The notes under the pieces are model-generated. The model did not search any database, was not told the origin of the DNA, and saw only the letters and a list, made by a program, of their open reading frames with translations. The position numbers and the translations under genes were made by a program. A stretch of 31,892 bases of DNA from CAXBNB01 sp040151475 (GTDB lineage Bacteria; Bacteroidota; Bacteroidia; Cytophagales; Cyclobacteriaceae): NCBI RefSeq assembly GCF_040151475.1, contig NZ_JBDKWG010000090.1:1-31892 (forward strand). Direction: 5' to 3'. Shown piece after piece: positions 1-7,607 of this stretch; position 1 is the first letter of the stretch, and every line of letters starts with the position of its first letter.

Positions 1-256
1 AATTAGGTACTTGTTCACATGCTTTTTCAATGATTGTTTTACTTTTTTTTCATAACTTCAATTCTTATTTTGTGAACTCCGAAGTTAGAAGTTCTTTGGC
101 ATTCCCCGAAGGGCTTCCGACGAAGGAGGTTCGTTCAACAAAGTCCTGCATCCTTCCAAAATGAAGTACAAAACTTATTGAAATGACCAAGGGTTGATTT
201 GCGCATGACTAAAATAATTATGCCTGTGCAGGTATATTGATTTGACTACACAAAAA
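1..256. other. Non-coding left edge, downstream of the TRAP operon
   Basis: No convincing gene is seen here. The stretch lies downstream of dctM on the minus strand. A short CCC-UUCG-GGG tetraloop stem can be drawn on the minus strand near 102-113, but it has only three base pairs and no U-run, so no terminator is called. A stretch of GAAG/CTTC-rich sequence near 77-135 has no recognised identity. Confidence 0.4.
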
Positions 257-1561
257 CTACAATCCAAAAACACCAGGCAACCAAAGAGAAATCCAGGGTA
301 TATAAGTGATCAGCATCAGTACCACAAACATGGCAAACAGATACGGAATTAATGGAACAATCACTTTGGTAACACTCACTTTTGCCACGCCACTCCCTAC
401 GAACAACAGTGTGCCTACAGGTGGCGTGCAGATCCCTATGCAAAGGTTAAGCACCAATACTATCCCAAAGTGAACAGGATCCATACCCAATGCCGTTACC
501 ACTGGTAAAAATATCGGTGTAAAGATCAGGACAGCTGGTGATATATCCATAAATGTGCCGATTACCAACAATGTAAGGTTGATAATCAAAAATATAACAA
601 CTGGGTTGCTGAAATTCTCTAACATAAATCCGGTGATCATCTGTGGAATACTAATGAATGAAAACAACCAGGACATGGCCATAGATGTACTAATGACCGC
701 CATTACAAGTGCTGTAGTCTTAGCACTGTTCAACATGATAGAAGGCAAATCCTTAATGGTTATGGCTTTGTAAATAAAAGCCAGTACTGCAGCATAAAAA
801 ACTGCTATGGCAGCCGCTTCTGTAGCTGTAAAAATACCAGCTACAATGCCACCCACTACCACTACCAACAACATCAAACTAAAAAATGCATTTTTCAAAT
901 ACTTAAAGGTATCAGACAAAGAAACCTTTTCTCCTCTTGGTAATTTTTTCTTAAAAACCATATACCCTGCAGTAAGCATAAGAGCCAGGCCTACCAAAAC
1001 ACCTGGTAAATAACCTGCTATAAAAAGTGCCGCAACTGAAGCCGTACCTCCACTAGCCAATGCATAAACTATCAAAATATTACTTGGTGGAATCAGTAAT
1101 CCGGTTGTAGATGAGGTAATGTTGATGGAAGCACTCATCGTCCTTGGGTAGCCTTCATCCTCCATCCTGTCGGTCATGATACTGCCAATGGCTGAAGCTG
1201 CTGCCACAGCAGATCCTGATACCGCACCAAATAGCATCGCTGCAAGTACATTCACATAAGCCAATCCTCCCGGAAGCCTTCCGATCAGTGAATTGGCAAG
1301 ATTTATCAGTCGATTGGCAATTCCTCCCTGCTTCATCAACTCTCCTGCAAGCACGAAAAATGGTATTGCCAGCAAAGAAAAACTATCGATACCAGTTGTC
1401 ATTCTTTGGCTTACCGTGGTAATAGCCGGTAGGTTGTTTACGTTGAGCAGTAATGTCAATGTGGTGGAAATTCCTATACTATATACCACTGGCACTCCCA
1501 GACCAAGAAGACCAAAAAACGTAACAAACAATAATATTATGCTAATGATTTCAATATCCAT
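257..1561 (-). CDS. dctM: TRAP transporter large permease subunit DctM
   Basis: This 434-residue protein is the large (about 12-helix) membrane subunit of a tripartite ATP-independent periplasmic transporter. It moves the substrate delivered by the DctP binding protein across the inner membrane using an ion gradient. It is hydrophobic throughout and has the family hallmarks: an N-terminal stretch ending in LGVPV, IPFFVLAGELM near residue 66, FGAVSGSAVAAASAIGSIM near 111, and GLLIPPSNILIVYA near 153. The length is normal for DctM. The ATG at 1559-1561 follows the dctQ stop by one base, so P, Q and M are one tight operon. Linkage to uxaC, uxuA and a mannonate oxidoreductase suggests a hexuronate substrate, probably glucuronate; that is inference from context. 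Confidence 0.95.
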   Translation of the reverse strand: MDIEIISIILLFVTFFGLLGLGVPVVYSIGISTTLTLLLNVNNLPAITTVSQRMTTGIDSFSLLAIPFFVLAGELMKQGGIANRLINLANSLIGRLPGGLAYVNVLAAMLFGAVSGSAVAAASAIGSIMTDRMEDEGYPRTMSASINITSSTTGLLIPPSNILIVYALASGGTASVAALFIAGYLPGVLVGLALMLTAGYMVFKKKLPRGEKVSLSDTFKYLKNAFFSLMLLVVVVGGIVAGIFTATEAAAIAVFYAAVLAFIYKAITIKDLPSIMLNSAKTTALVMAVISTSMAMSWLFSFISIPQMITGFMLENFSNPVVIFLIINLTLLVIGTFMDISPAVLIFTPIFLPVVTALGMDPVHFGIVLVLNLCIGICTPPVGTLLFVGSGVAKVSVTKVIVPLIPYLFAMFVVLMLITYIPWISLWLPGVFGL

Positions 1562-1562
1562 C

Positions 1563-2039
1563 TTAAGTTCTTTCTTTGAGTATGTTGTAAATAGAATAGA
1601 AAATGATCAATACACCACTGATGGGCACAATGGCATACACATAGCCCAAATGCACATGCAGGGCAGATGAAATCTGTCCCAAAGAAAGCGTGATGTAAAC
1701 CAGGTTTCCACCTCCTACTATCAATACTACAAGTGCAAATAACATAATCAGGCATTCAATGACAATTGATACTTTTTTCTGCTTCTCTTTAGAGAATTTC
1801 TGGTATAAATAATCCATAGTCAAATGTGCCTTTTGTCCATTGAGGTAAGCCATACCCAAAATACTAAGCCAGATCAAAGAAAACCGGGCAAACTCTTCGG
1901 TAAAAGAAGGAGAATTGGACAGTACATATCTGGAAAAAACCTGACCAAGTACATCTATCACCAACAAGGAAAAGATGACAATCAAGGTTTTCTCAATAAC
2001 CTTATTTATGCTATTATAAATGCGCTCTAATGTTTCCAA
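1563..2039 (-). CDS. dctQ: TRAP transporter small permease subunit DctQ
   Basis: This 158-residue, four-helix membrane protein is the small TRAP permease subunit that partners DctM. The segment FSRYVLSNSPSFTEEFARFS near residues 35-54, followed by a helix and GQKAHLTMD, is the usual DctQ core (R-Y-V then E-E-F-A-R). No ATG occurs before residue 63, so the start appears to be the TTG at 2037-2039. It lies one base after the dctP stop, with no obvious Shine-Dalgarno sequence. Translational coupling to dctP is therefore likely (inference). Length and order P-Q-M are standard for the family. Confidence 0.92.
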   Translation of the reverse strand: METLERIYNSINKVIEKTLIVIFSLLVIDVLGQVFSRYVLSNSPSFTEEFARFSLIWLSILGMAYLNGQKAHLTMDYLYQKFSKEKQKKVSIVIECLIMLFALVVLIVGGGNLVYITLSLGQISSALHVHLGYVYAIVPISGVLIIFYSIYNILKERT

Positions 2040-2040
2040 A

Positions 2041-3045
2041 TTAATAAGACTTAATTTTATCGACTAAGATTTTCATTTTTTCGTCTTTCGAAAATTCATC
2101 AATCAACGATTGAGATTCTTTCTGAAATAGTGATTTATCAGGATAAATTACTTCGACATTGTTTTTCTTCAAAAGGGCAAAACATTCTTCGACAGACTCT
2201 GCCCAGTATTTCTTTTGAGCAACCACAGATGCTTTAGCGGCCTGGCTTACCCATTGCTGCTCCTGTGGTGACAAGGTGCTCCAAAATTTGGTACTAATTA
2301 CCATCACATCAGGAATGTTGCTGTGCTCGTCTATGGTGTAGTACTTACAAACCTCATAATGATTGGAAGAAACAAAAGATGGCGGATTGTTTTCAGCCCC
2401 ATCGACAACACCCTGCTGTAATGCAGTGTATAGCTCTCCATAAGCCATAGGCGTAGCAGAACCACCAAAATTATTTACCATGTCAATCGACATCTGGTGG
2501 TTCATTACTCTTATCTTCAGTCCTTTTAAATCAGCAGGAGTATGTATTGGTTTTGTTTTAGTATAAAAACTTCTGCTTCCGGCATCATAAAAACACAATC
2601 CTTTCAATAAAAAATCACTGCTCCCTTCCATCATTTCTTCTCCAACATCTCCTTCTAAAACATCAAAAAGATGTTTTTTATCTCTGAATAAATAAGGAAC
2701 TCCAAGCACCTCGTATTCAGGAGAGAAATTGGCCATAACAGCAGCACTTACTTTGGTGATAGCAATACTTCCAATTTGCAACAGCTCCAAAACCTCTCTC
2801 TCACTGCCCAACTGGCCATCGGGAAATATTTTGATTTTCAACTTACCGTCAGAAATTCTATCCAACTCATTTTGAAAAAAAACAATTCCCTTATGTACAG
2901 GGTGAGTTTGTGGCAAGCTGTGTGCTAAAAAAAGTGTTTTTGTTTTCGAAGTTTGATTACAGGAGTTTAGCAACAAACCTGAAATCAAACAGAGAGCCAA
3001 AAGAAAGTTTTTCACCAAAAACGATGATTTATAGTGATGTAGCAT
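2041..3045 (-). CDS. dctP: TRAP transporter substrate-binding lipoprotein DctP
   Basis: This 334-residue extracytoplasmic solute-binding protein belongs to the DctP (TRAP) family. Residues 1-29 form a lipoprotein signal with lipobox LNSC (Cys29). It is therefore membrane-anchored in the periplasm, unlike the freely soluble DctP of many proteobacteria. Family signatures are FPDGQLGSEREVLELLQIG (74-92), ADLKGLKIRV (171-180) with the conserved substrate-carboxylate-binding Arg179, and ALQQGVVDGAENNPPSF from 208. The carboxylate-binding Arg and the placement beside uxaC make a uronate the likely ligand (inference). A 242-bp gap with strong inverted repeats and a possible -7 box separates it from uxaC, so it may have its own regulated promoter. 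Confidence 0.93.
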   Translation of the reverse strand: MLHHYKSSFLVKNFLLALCLISGLLLNSCNQTSKTKTLFLAHSLPQTHPVHKGIVFFQNELDRISDGKLKIKIFPDGQLGSEREVLELLQIGSIAITKVSAAVMANFSPEYEVLGVPYLFRDKKHLFDVLEGDVGEEMMEGSSDFLLKGLCFYDAGSRSFYTKTKPIHTPADLKGLKIRVMNHQMSIDMVNNFGGSATPMAYGELYTALQQGVVDGAENNPPSFVSSNHYEVCKYYTIDEHSNIPDVMVISTKFWSTLSPQEQQWVSQAAKASVVAQKKYWAESVEECFALLKKNNVEVIYPDKSLFQKESQSLIDEFSKDEKMKILVDKIKSY

Positions 3046-3090
3046 TTATAGTTTTATAAAAATTTAACCTTATTTATGATTCAATTCTTT

Positions 3091-3098
3091 CAAATATA
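3091..3098 (-). promoter_or_regulatory. Candidate -7 box upstream of dctP
   Basis: On the minus strand the sequence reads TATATTTG, a full match to the Bacteroidota TAnnTTTG -7 consensus, ending 45 bases before the dctP ATG. No convincing TTG at -33 spacing is seen. It would give dctPQM an internal promoter. Confidence 0.4.
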
Positions 3099-3139
3099 AA
3101 TCAAAATATTTTCTAACCTAACAAGTGTAACTATTAGGG

Positions 3140-3257
3140 CAACCGCATTTAAAATTTCTACTGCTCCTAGATTGTTCAGGGGTCTGTTAGGGTTAACTAT
3201 AACTCTAACAGATACCGCAACAAGTGCGGTAAGGTGTTTTATTTTTAAATGCGTTTG
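3140..3257. repeat. Nested inverted repeats between uxaC and dctP
   Basis: Three inverted repeats are stacked here. Outer arms CAACCGCATTTAAAA (3140-3154) and TTTTAAATGCGTTTG (3243-3257) pair at 14 of 15 positions. Inside, TCTGTTAGGGTT (3183-3194) and AACTCTAACAGA (3201-3212) form a 12-bp stem with one G-T wobble and a 6-nt loop. It abuts TACCGCA (3213-3219) and TGCGGTA (3225-3231), a perfect 7-bp stem with a 5-nt loop. No coding sequence is credible here. It could be a structured mRNA element in the operon, a terminator/attenuator cluster or a small MITE-like repeat; the sequence alone does not decide. Confidence 0.7.
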
Positions 3258-3287
3258 ACCAAGTGAAATCATTACATTTGGCCTGTA

Positions 3288-4682
3288 TTAGTCGAAATTA
3301 AAGTACTTGTTTGCATTGTTATAAGATATATCTTCAACCATCTGTCCCAGCAAATCCATATCATTTGGGATCAATCCCTTCTCCACATCATCACCCAATA
3401 GATTACACAAGATTCTTCTGAAATACTCATGCCGGGGAAAAGAAAGGAAACTTCTACTATCCGTAAGCATACCAACAAATCTGCTAAGTAAGCCCATATT
3501 TGATAAAGAATTCATCTGACGTTCCATACCATCCTTTTGATCCAAAAACCACCACCCTGTTCCAAATTGAATTTTACCAGGCGTAAGTCCGTCGTTGAAA
3601 TTACCAGCCATTGTTGCCAGTAAATCATTGTCTCGAGGATTCAAATTGTATAAAATGGTTTGACTTAGTTGATTGGTATTGTCCAAAGTATTTAGAAAAT
3701 TGGATAAAGATTGAGCCTGATTAAAATCACCCATAGAATCATATCCTGTATCTGGCCCCAATTCTCTTAATGCCCTTTCATTGTTGTTTCGCAATGCTCC
3801 CAAATGAAACTGCATCGTCCATCCTTGCTTGTAATAGCCTTTTCCCAATTCTATCAGGATGTAAGTCTGTACTTGTTCTATTTCATCAGCATTGAGGCTT
3901 TTACCACTTCTTACTTTTTTGAAATTCGATTCGGTAGTAGAAAGTTCGGCTTTCTGATAAGGAATCCTGTTCAGTCCATGATCTGACAGTTTACAACCCA
4001 ATGAAGTGAAATACTCCATACGGCTATGAAGTGCCTCAATCAGATCGTCAAGAGATTTTATGTCAATAGAAGCCGCATTTCCCAACTTATCAATATAGGT
4101 ATTGTAAGATGTAATATCTTCCAATGCCAGACATTTGTCCGGTCTGAAGGTAGGCAATACTTTGATGCCTTTTGCTGCAGTTTTAATTTGTTTGTGATAT
4201 GATAAGTCATCTATTGGATCATCAGTCGAACAAGCAACTTTCACCTGCATTTGATCCAGCAAATCATAGCAACCAGCTTGCTGCAATTTGTCATTGCTCA
4301 TTTCAAACACTCGTTCTGCTGATGCTCTATTCAGCAATTCGTCAATCCCAAAATACCTCTTCAGTTCCAGATGAGTCCAATGATATAAGGGGTTTCTTAA
4401 GGTAAATGGAACTGTCTCTGCCCATTTATTGAATTTCTCAACTTTAGAAGCATTTCCTGTCACGTATTTTTCATTGATACCGTTGGCACGCATCGCCCGC
4501 CATTTGTAATGGTCTCCTTCTAACCATGCATCAGTAAGCGTTTCAAATTTCCTGTTTTCAGCTATATCCTTAGTAGATAAGTGATTGTGATAGTCTATAA
4601 TGGGTTGGTCTTTTGCATAATCAAAATACAGTTGCTCTGCGGTTTTCGATTGCAATAAAAAGTGGTCGTTGATAAAGGTCAT
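3288..4682 (-). CDS. uxaC: Glucuronate isomerase (uronate isomerase)
   Basis: This 464-residue cytoplasmic amidohydrolase-fold enzyme interconverts D-glucuronate and D-fructuronate (and D-galacturonate/D-tagaturonate), the first step of the pathway. Visible motifs are the N-terminal FINDHFLLQ, the H-x-H metal motif in IIDYHNHLSTKDI, KWRAMRANGI, NPLYHWTHLELKRYFGI, and late GWTMQFHLGALRNNN, FGTGWWFLDQ and GMLTDSRSFLSFPRHEYFRR. Start choice: the frame stays open to a TTG at 4727, but that TTG lies inside an inverted-repeat arm, and family members begin at the equivalent of the ATG at 4680-4682. No tagaturonate-branch genes (uxaA, uxaB) are present here, so the glucuronate direction is favoured. 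Confidence 0.95.
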   Translation of the reverse strand: MTFINDHFLLQSKTAEQLYFDYAKDQPIIDYHNHLSTKDIAENRKFETLTDAWLEGDHYKWRAMRANGINEKYVTGNASKVEKFNKWAETVPFTLRNPLYHWTHLELKRYFGIDELLNRASAERVFEMSNDKLQQAGCYDLLDQMQVKVACSTDDPIDDLSYHKQIKTAAKGIKVLPTFRPDKCLALEDITSYNTYIDKLGNAASIDIKSLDDLIEALHSRMEYFTSLGCKLSDHGLNRIPYQKAELSTTESNFKKVRSGKSLNADEIEQVQTYILIELGKGYYKQGWTMQFHLGALRNNNERALRELGPDTGYDSMGDFNQAQSLSNFLNTLDNTNQLSQTILYNLNPRDNDLLATMAGNFNDGLTPGKIQFGTGWWFLDQKDGMERQMNSLSNMGLLSRFVGMLTDSRSFLSFPRHEYFRRILCNLLGDDVEKGLIPNDMDLLGQMVEDISYNNANKYFNFD

Positions 4683-4716
4683 CGATTGATCTAATAGTGA
4701 AAGTCCATAGTAATAA

Positions 4717-4760
4717 TCAACAGTCAATAAGGAAAGTAATCTTTAACCATTGACTGTTGA
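4717..4760. promoter_or_regulatory. Perfect 12-bp inverted repeat in front of uxaC
   Basis: TCAACAGTCAAT (4717-4728) and ATTGACTGTTGA (4749-4760) are perfect inverted arms around a 20-nt spacer, which itself contains AAAG-TAAT-CTTT (4733-4744). The right arm directly abuts the candidate -7 box at 4761-4768. The repeat would therefore sit at or just after the transcription start, where an operator or 5' mRNA hairpin would act. No U-run follows, so it is not a typical terminator. Confidence 0.65.
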
Positions 4761-4787
4761 CAAATCTAATAATTCAATTGTAACAAA
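4761..4787 (-). promoter_or_regulatory. Candidate internal promoter for uxaC
   Basis: The minus strand reads TAGATTTG at 4761-4768, matching TAnnTTTG. A TTTG lies 15 bases upstream (4784-4787), slightly closer than the usual -33 spacing. It lies in the 105-bp gap between the oxidoreductase gene and uxaC. Confidence 0.4.
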
Positions 4788-6149
4788 TTACAACTTTGGC
4801 TCCCAACCCGGCTCGTACTCACGTCCCCAAAGCTTCATGGCATCACGGTCGTAAATTCTACCCGTATTCTCATCTATCTCAAATGGTTTTCCAATTCGAT
4901 GAGAAATATTCGCATAATGCGTCAACAACTGACTTACTACTCCTTGTTCGATTGGTGAGGTCAAGGTCTCTTTTCCACGAATAGTGTTAAAGAAGTTGGA
5001 AGCATGCTTGGTCGTCATGTCTCCACCACCACCAAGAGCGGTACCTGCTTCATTTCCAGCCGCTTTGCTATCTTTCAGCAACTCTCCTTTTAAATTATAC
5101 AATCTATAGCCTCCACGATCAACATATACAGACCCTTCTGATCCATATATTATTGTACCACGCCCAGATCCATAAATATTGTATTTATTACGGCTCTGCC
5201 CATCCCATTTGATCACTCTGTTGTCAGCAAAACGAAATGTTGCTTCCATAGTGTCATACATAGTCCAGCCATCATTTACATATTGGAATTTGCCGGATAC
5301 TACATCTACTTTTTCAGGATACTTTACATCCAGAGCCCATCTTGCTATGTCCAACTCATGAGTGGCATTGTTTCCCATCTCGGCAGTACCATAGTCCCAT
5401 CCATACCAGTGCCAGTTATAATCCCAGGTATCATGCATGTACTGCTTCCTTGGTGCAGGACCCTGAAATAATTCCCAATCCAATCCTTCGGGTGGTGCGG
5501 CTTTCTTCGCAACCGGAACTTCTCCTCTGTCATTGGTATAAAAAGCAATAGCTTTATAAGTTTTTCCTATTACACCATTGTGAATTTGTTTGATGATATC
5601 AATAGATTCAGGAGAAGAACGCTGCTGATTTCCCATTTGTACCACTTTATTGTATTTCTGCTGAAAACCAACTACCAGTTCTCCTTCTTTTGGATTGTGG
5701 CTACATGGTTTTTCAAGATAAATATGTTTTCCTGCCTCCATACCCATACACGCACCAGGCGTATGCCAGTGATCCGGAGTAGCCATAAAGATGGCATCTA
5801 CTTTTTGATCATCAAATACTTTTCTGATATCGTTCTCAAGAACAGGTTTATTTTTTATGGATTTAGCAAATTTGGCAGCAGCTTTATCACGCTGACTTTT
5901 CATTACATCACATAAATAAAGTAATTCCACATTGTTTTCTTTCAATGCGACAGGCTCTATATAAGCTCCATAACGCCTGCCTAATCCTTGTATAGCCAGA
6001 AAGAGTCTGTCATTAGCACCCTTTACTTTTCCGTAACTTTTAGCCGACATTGCATTGGCTGAGCCTGCAAACGCCATTCCTGCAGCACCTGCCATGGCAC
6101 TTACAGTTGCTTTCTTCAAAAAGTCTCTTCTTGATGTGTCTTTTTTCAT
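4788..6149 (-). CDS. Tat-exported Gfo/Idh/MocA family oxidoreductase
   Basis: This 453-residue NAD(P)-dependent sugar oxidoreductase has a twin-arginine signal: SRRDFLKK at residues 6-13 followed by an Ala/Gly-rich stretch to about 34, typical of Bacteroidota glycoside-oxidising members exported with bound cofactor. The Rossmann region includes AIQGLGRRYGAY (52-63), and the MATPDHWHTP and HIYLEKPCSHNP segments carry the conserved Glu146-Lys147-Pro148. The C-terminal half has NNATHELDIARWALDV, the usual alpha/beta dimerisation domain. Known relatives oxidise the C3 hydroxyl of glycosides. It sits 28 bp after a DUF1080 gene, the usual partner that cleaves 3-keto-glycosides. Its place inside a glucuronate operon suggests glucuronide substrates (inference). 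Confidence 0.9.
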   Translation of the reverse strand: MKKDTSRRDFLKKATVSAMAGAAGMAFAGSANAMSAKSYGKVKGANDRLFLAIQGLGRRYGAYIEPVALKENNVELLYLCDVMKSQRDKAAAKFAKSIKNKPVLENDIRKVFDDQKVDAIFMATPDHWHTPGACMGMEAGKHIYLEKPCSHNPKEGELVVGFQQKYNKVVQMGNQQRSSPESIDIIKQIHNGVIGKTYKAIAFYTNDRGEVPVAKKAAPPEGLDWELFQGPAPRKQYMHDTWDYNWHWYGWDYGTAEMGNNATHELDIARWALDVKYPEKVDVVSGKFQYVNDGWTMYDTMEATFRFADNRVIKWDGQSRNKYNIYGSGRGTIIYGSEGSVYVDRGGYRLYNLKGELLKDSKAAGNEAGTALGGGGDMTTKHASNFFNTIRGKETLTSPIEQGVVSQLLTHYANISHRIGKPFEIDENTGRIYDRDAMKLWGREYEPGWEPKL

Positions 6150-6177
6150 GATTTGTTTTTTTGTGAGTGAATATGAT

Positions 6178-7566
6178 TTACAGCTCCATAATTTTAATAT
6201 TCTTAAAAGACACTTTGTCGCCGTGATCTTGCAGCAAAATATGTCCTTTTTTGAAGTTTCCGAAGTTTGGCCATTGTTGGTATTTACTATAATTTACCAA
6301 TGCCTGCCACTGTAGGGTATTCCTCTCATATTCCACTACTTTAATACCGTTTAAATAATGTGTTACCACATTTCCTCTCACTTCTACCCGTGCCCGGTTC
6401 CAACTTCCTATTCCGTTAAACCGCTTCTCTCTCTTGCTTGCATCGTAAAAGGTGCCATTTGCCGGAATCAAATCATATAATGAAGCCAATGTACGGTTGC
6501 CCAATACCCCCTTTTTAGCATCAGGGTGTTTTTTGTCGTCCAGAATCTGAAATTCACACCCAATAGCTGATCCTACTCCTTTGTTTAGATCTGTTTGAAC
6601 AAAATATTTGATACCACTGTTAGCACCTTCCGTCAAGTTAAAATCTACTTCTAAAACAAAATTTTCATACTCATCTATTGTTACAATATCACCTCCATTT
6701 CTGGATTCAGCACCATCTGAAGATAGTACACTTAACACACCATCTTTAATCTCCCACCCTTTTTCCGGGAAATTTTCCAATTTAGCACCTCTCCATCCTG
6801 CTGAGCTTTTCCCATCCCAAAGTAGTTTCCATCCCTCAGATTTTTCTGTATCCGTCAATTGATTGGTAAGGTAGCTCACCTCTTTTACACCCTTCATTGG
6901 AGTGCGGTTTTTCTCCAAATCTTCTGTCATAATTCTTACATTTTTCCAGCGAATTGTTTTCCCTGCCTGCTCTTTATGATCACCAATTCCATGAACCTGT
7001 AAACCTATAAATCCTTTGGCTGTAAGGTCATCAACTAAGTTAGCGCATGGGATTCCATTCAACCATGTTCTGATAGAGCTACCAACCGCTTCTATTCTAT
7101 ACTTATTCCACTCTCCTTTTTTAAATGCTTTCCTTGCTTCCTGATTGTATTCCAAAGGATACAACCAACCTCTTCTTCCTTCATCATAGATTCCGGCAGA
7201 CCAAGCCCTGTCAGACCCATCACATTCAACCTGGTATCCATGTACCTTACCTTCTTTATACTCAGGGATACTATTGCTTCTAATCTGAACACCAGAGTTT
7301 AGCCCTTGCTCCATTTTCATTTCATATTCCAATATGAAATCACCATAATACTCCTTAGTAGTCAAGAATGTATTGGGGGTTCCTACTTCACTGGTTCCCA
7401 CAATTTCACCATTATCAATGGTGTATTTAGCCGTCCCGTTCAGAACTTTCCATCCTTTAAAATTCTTTCCATTAAAAAGGTTTGTCCACCCATCAGATTG
7501 CTTCTTTTGAGCAAAACCGGAAAAGGTCAATGACAAAATGATAGCGATAATTTGAATTCTCTTCAT
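6178..7566 (-). CDS. Exported double-DUF1080 protein (3-keto-glycoside hydrolase/lyase-like)
   Basis: This 462-residue protein has a cleavable signal peptide (about 1-20, ending SGFAQ) and two tandem concanavalin-like DUF1080 (PF06439) domains. The first, about 27-235, begins WTNLFNGKNFKGWKVLNG and carries LNSGVQIRS. The second, about 245-462, begins GWKLLWDGKSSAGWRG and carries GANSGIKYFVQ. Single-domain proteins are more common. Characterised family members cleave 3-keto-sugars made by Gfo/Idh/MocA dehydrogenases, by hydrolysis or elimination. It lies 41 bp after uxuA and 28 bp before the Tat oxidoreductase, so the pair probably works in the periplasm or at the surface. The precise substrate is unknown; a glucuronide is the contextual guess. 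Confidence 0.88.
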   Translation of the reverse strand: MKRIQIIAIILSLTFSGFAQKKQSDGWTNLFNGKNFKGWKVLNGTAKYTIDNGEIVGTSEVGTPNTFLTTKEYYGDFILEYEMKMEQGLNSGVQIRSNSIPEYKEGKVHGYQVECDGSDRAWSAGIYDEGRRGWLYPLEYNQEARKAFKKGEWNKYRIEAVGSSIRTWLNGIPCANLVDDLTAKGFIGLQVHGIGDHKEQAGKTIRWKNVRIMTEDLEKNRTPMKGVKEVSYLTNQLTDTEKSEGWKLLWDGKSSAGWRGAKLENFPEKGWEIKDGVLSVLSSDGAESRNGGDIVTIDEYENFVLEVDFNLTEGANSGIKYFVQTDLNKGVGSAIGCEFQILDDKKHPDAKKGVLGNRTLASLYDLIPANGTFYDASKREKRFNGIGSWNRARVEVRGNVVTHYLNGIKVVEYERNTLQWQALVNYSKYQQWPNFGNFKKGHILLQDHGDKVSFKNIKIMEL

Positions 7567-7607
7567 CGTGTATATAGTATTTGTGTTTAATTTCTTTTTT
7601 CTATTAT

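Noticed and set aside
3090..3272. 60-codon minus-strand frame between uxaC and dctP
   Set aside because: It runs straight through the nested inverted repeats and has no recognisable domain; the structure explains the sequence better than coding does.
4683..4727. N-terminal extension of UxaC from a TTG
   Set aside because: It starts inside the inverted-repeat arm and downstream of a -7 box, and family members begin at the ATG at 4682.
5580..5915. 111-codon plus-strand frame
   Set aside because: It is antisense to the Gfo/Idh/MocA gene, whose motifs and length are convincing; composition is that of a shadow frame.
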